This document shows positions 61,611-64,000 of a DNA stretch of 64,000 nt, in pieces (positions within the stretch are counted from its first letter, which is position 1; each line of letters begins with the position of its first letter). A model generated the notes under the pieces. That model had not been told where the DNA came from and searched no databases. It was given only the letters and a program-made list of their open reading frames with translations. This DNA is from JAWLDA01 sp041686855 (GTDB lineage: Bacteria > Bacillota > Limnochordia > DTU080 > RSA5). A program made the position numbers and the translations under genes. The stretch covers positions 121,466-185,465 of the forward strand of contig JAWLDA010000009.1 in the NCBI GenBank assembly GCA_041686855.1, read 5' to 3'.

Positions 61611-62744
61611 TTAGGCGAAGAGTCGATGGGGGTCAAACAAGTCGATCGCGTGCTGAGTCGAGCCATGTATCGCTAAATCAGCGAGAATCTCTCCGATGAC
61701 ACTGGCAAACTTAAAGCCGTGACCTGAGAAGCCCATCGCCACGGTAACGTTGCTGTGGCGGGGATGCTCTCCCAGTACGAAATGATTATCCGGCGTCAGG
61801 GTGTACATGCAGGTGGTGGCGCGAACGCATTCGCCGTCCAGCCCCGGGATGCGGGAGGCGAGGAAGTCTCTCAACCGGTCGATCTCTTCGGGCGCCACGC
61901 TCCTCTTGGGTCGATCCGGGTCGCAGGGATCGCCTACATTCATGAAGGCCACCTTGACACTCCTGTTGTCTATGGTAGGGAAGCCGTATAGAAAGTCCCC
62001 CTCGGGTAAGTCCCAAGTAAAGCTGGGGAATCGGCCGATGTGAAAAAGGTCGATCTCTTGCGTTGGTTGCATCCAGTACATGACGCGTCGTTCAGCCTGT
62101 AATGCGCCTTGGCGGGGGAAGTGAGCCAGATTGGGCGCCCAGGCGCCGGGAGCGATGATCAGTTGCTCTGCTTCGTAGGTACTGCGATCCGTCGTCACCC
62201 GCACAGAGTCCGACGTGGCCTCCCAGTCCATCACCTTCTCGTGAAAGCGCAAATCCGCACCCCGCTGAATGGCGCCGTCCAAAAAGGCCCTGACCGCGTC
62301 CTCACACCGCAGAAAACCGGCGTTCGCGTCGTAGAAGCCCACGTTCTGTGGATGTGGTGCCATCGCGGGGAATCGACGTTGAAGCTCCTTGGCATCCAAC
62401 AGTTCGTATGGAAGGTTATGTTCGTTGGCGCTCCGCAAGGCGCCGGCCACGCCCTCACTATTGGAAAGCCCCACGTAGAGCCCGCCAGTACGGGTCAGTA
62501 ATCCCCGTCGGCCGCTCTCTTTCTCGAGGGCTTCCCAAAGGTCGTAGGCTCGGGTGACAAGCGGGACGTAATCAGGGTGCTCTGCGTACAGTTGACGGAT
62601 CATGCGCGTCTCACCGTGCGAAGATCCCCGATCGTGGACCGGATCAAACTGCTCAAGACCGATCACACGGCGTCCGCGTCGGGCGAGCTGATACGCGGCG
62701 GCGCTGCCCATTGCTCCTAATCCACAGATGATGACATCGGTCAC
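61611..62744 (-). CDS. Sarcosine oxidase / N-methyl-amino-acid oxidase family flavoenzyme
   Basis: 377 aa FAD-dependent amine oxidase of the monomeric sarcosine oxidase family. FAD motif GLGAMGSAAAYQLARRG near the N-terminus, SSHGETRMIRQLY, and CMYTLTPDNHFVLGEHP, whose Cys is the covalent flavin attachment site in the family. Oxidises secondary N-methyl amino acids with release of formaldehyde and peroxide. The GTG at 62744 follows AGGAGGG by six bases; upstream codons lack support. Stands alone. Confidence 0.9.
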   Translation of the reverse strand: MTDVIICGLGAMGSAAAYQLARRGRRVIGLEQFDPVHDRGSSHGETRMIRQLYAEHPDYVPLVTRAYDLWEALEKESGRRGLLTRTGGLYVGLSNSEGVAGALRSANEHNLPYELLDAKELQRRFPAMAPHPQNVGFYDANAGFLRCEDAVRAFLDGAIQRGADLRFHEKVMDWEATSDSVRVTTDRSTYEAEQLIIAPGAWAPNLAHFPRQGALQAERRVMYWMQPTQEIDLFHIGRFPSFTWDLPEGDFLYGFPTIDNRSVKVAFMNVGDPCDPDRPKRSVAPEEIDRLRDFLASRIPGLDGECVRATTCMYTLTPDNHFVLGEHPRHSNVTVAMGFSGHGFKFASVIGEILADLAIHGSTQHAIDLFDPHRLFA

Positions 62745-62886
62745 GTACGTCCCTCCTGACTCCTGGCACATTTATCCTAAGAATATCACGCGAATCTGTG
62801 CAAAGTTGCCTTCTGAGGTATGTCGTTTGTTCCCTCCTTAGGTTGGGAACCATGAGCGTAACCGGAGGATAAGGAGTCGAGGAGCC

Positions 62887-63345
62887 ATGTGGCGCTTTGA
62901 AGGGAACGACACGGAAGGCATCATAACAAACGGTCAGGAGTCTTACTCGTACGAAGTGGACGACGGCGAGGTCCGGATCTGCTTGCCTTTTGGCATTAAT
63001 GAAGAGACGTTTAAAGAGAATCTCGAGAGGGACGGGTGGTCCGTCGATCGTGATCACGATCGGTCGGAGTCGCTGGGTTGGGGTCCCCAACACGACGCTG
63101 AAGGGTATTATCCCTACTGGCTTCGAACCAACCCGCATAACTCGGAGACGATTCTCGCCATTCCACCGCAGGATTACCGAATTCCAGGCAACACCATGCG
63201 CTCCGAAACTGGGGGCGACGTCGAGGAGAAGCAGGCTAGTGGACACACTCCCATCTTTGGTTCTGGGGCGTTACACGAGTTTGAGAAATGGTTGCCTTAC
63301 GTTCAAGAGGCGGCCGGGAGTAGATTGGATCCGGTGACTCGCTGA
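62887..63345 (+). CDS. Hypothetical protein
   Basis: 152 aa, acidic, no family recognised. The sequence is rich in Asp, Glu, Trp and Tyr (DGWSVDRDHDRSESLGWGP) with no signal peptide or membrane segment. The ATG follows GAGGAG closely, with a further AAGGAG upstream. It is accepted because of this ribosome site, its length and the lack of a competing frame. It is convergent with the gene at the right edge. Confidence 0.5.
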   Translation: MWRFEGNDTEGIITNGQESYSYEVDDGEVRICLPFGINEETFKENLERDGWSVDRDHDRSESLGWGPQHDAEGYYPYWLRTNPHNSETILAIPPQDYRIPGNTMRSETGGDVEEKQASGHTPIFGSGALHEFEKWLPYVQEAAGSRLDPVTR

Positions 63346-63370
63346 TCACCAATTCCATTTGGGTTGGCTC

Positions 63371-64000
63371 CTAGAGTACTTCCAGCGTTTCTTGCAACGT
63401 TGTGATCGCCTCACTCTCCACATCATGAATCTCCATCACATGCGCCGCGATCTCCTCACGCAGGGAAGCGGCCTCGGCATCGGTCAGCGGGAAGTCGGTC
63501 GTTGCGGCTTCCCGCAGCCTCTTTAGTTCCGCGTTCATTGCTCGCATCTCTTCGAGCGCGTTCGGTCCACGCTCAATATACGCTCGATGGCGCCTCTCCA
63601 TCAGCCGTCGGCTCTTACCCAGGAGGTCGGTGCGATCGGGGAGCAGGTGTGCGGGAAGGGCACACCATAACGCTGCGCTCTTCTCGAAACTACGGGCCAC
63701 CTCGTTCAACGTCGGCTTCTCCAAAATGACGGCAGCCTCCCGTAGAAACTGGGCGTAGAGGCCTCGATCGGCGTCAGCATCCACCCCTTTGCCGAAGATC
63801 GCCGAGAAATTAAAGGCTGACGTTAGCCCTGCATACATGGGCACGCCCGGCGGAAACTGCTTGCTCCAGCTGCTCCGCCCCTTCGTCTCAACAAGTGACT
63901 TCGCTAGGAGCCTGTGTGAGTAAACCGTCTTAATTATGCATGAAAATATCAACTGAATAGCGAAGACGTGTTGTATGAAGCGCTTTCGAGAGTACGAACC
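63371..64000 (-). CDS. Partial gene, possible BtrH/DUF4872-like C-terminus
   Basis: The frame is open to the right edge, so the 5' end lies outside the window and 209 residues are visible. The visible part is mainly helical (RGLYAQFLREAAVILEKPTL, then ALPAHLLPDR), ending in a long charged helix. It resembles the C-terminal domain that follows BtrH_N peptidase-like domains, but this is a weak impression. Without the N-terminal part the function cannot be stated. Confidence 0.45.
   Translation of the reverse strand, partial: GSYSRKRFIQHVFAIQLIFSCIIKTVYSHRLLAKSLVETKGRSSWSKQFPPGVPMYAGLTSAFNFSAIFGKGVDADADRGLYAQFLREAAVILEKPTLNEVARSFEKSAALWCALPAHLLPDRTDLLGKSRRLMERRHRAYIERGPNALEEMRAMNAELKRLREAATTDFPLTDAEAASLREEIAAHVMEIHDVESEAITTLQETLEVL

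Overview
The window reads as chromosome of a moderately GC-rich, endospore-forming member of the Bacillota. The main evidence is three sets of GerA-type germinant receptor genes (three A, four B and three C subunits) between 16864 and 36280. Starts are often GTG or TTG with strong Shine-Dalgarno (SD) sequences, and genes are tightly packed. Two features are unusual for a Gram-positive spore former: a clade II (Sec-type) nitrous oxide reductase cluster, and an operon of Lol/MacB-type ABC transporter genes ending in a LolA-like protein and a predicted outer-membrane beta-barrel. Together they suggest a spore former with an outer membrane. Limnochordia would fit, but that lineage is an inference. 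No tRNA, rRNA, CRISPR array, insertion sequence or prophage was recognised.

Layout. 1-1954 (minus): a TetR-regulated drug-type ABC exporter with a palindromic operator over its promoter. 2116-16853: mixed metabolic and regulatory genes (polysaccharide deacetylase, VOC protein, ankyrin protein, PhyH dioxygenase, a helix-turn-helix/nuclease fusion flanked by three different minisatellites, a sialidase-fold protein, CorA, a large LuxR-type ATPase regulator, two cupins, TetR, a DapA-family lyase). 16864-20895 (minus): germination operon gerA-gerC-gerB. 21085-26684: K+ channel, Tet(M)-like ribosome-protection GTPase, two small DUF1858/ScdA_N-type proteins, an MBL hydrolase whose ribosome-binding site lies in a strong hairpin, and a YumC-type ferredoxin-NADP reductase. 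26738-36280 (plus): eight consecutive germination genes.

36289-44078 is the respiratory section. A membrane cytochrome b fused to a molybdopterin domain diverges from nosZ-nosB-nosD-nosF-nosY and a blue-copper lipoprotein. A 20-bp motif upstream of nosZ closely matches one upstream of the ferredoxin reductase near 25.5 kb, suggesting one regulator controls both. 44226-46214 holds a P450 and a short-chain dehydrogenase. 46343-51953 is the MarR/GbsR-controlled envelope operon, with a perfect 14-bp inverted repeat whose right arm lies between the -35 and -10 boxes.

51972-61560 looks like a carbon-scavenging region: HAD phosphatase, Fe-alcohol dehydrogenase, two solute-binding proteins without permeases nearby, MBL hydrolase, DeoR regulator, sulfatase and a putative acyltransferase. 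61611-64000 has a sarcosine-oxidase-family flavoenzyme, an unrecognised small protein and a gene cut by the right edge.

Most enzyme calls rest on motifs seen directly in the translations. Substrates, operon limits and regulator-operator pairs are inferences.
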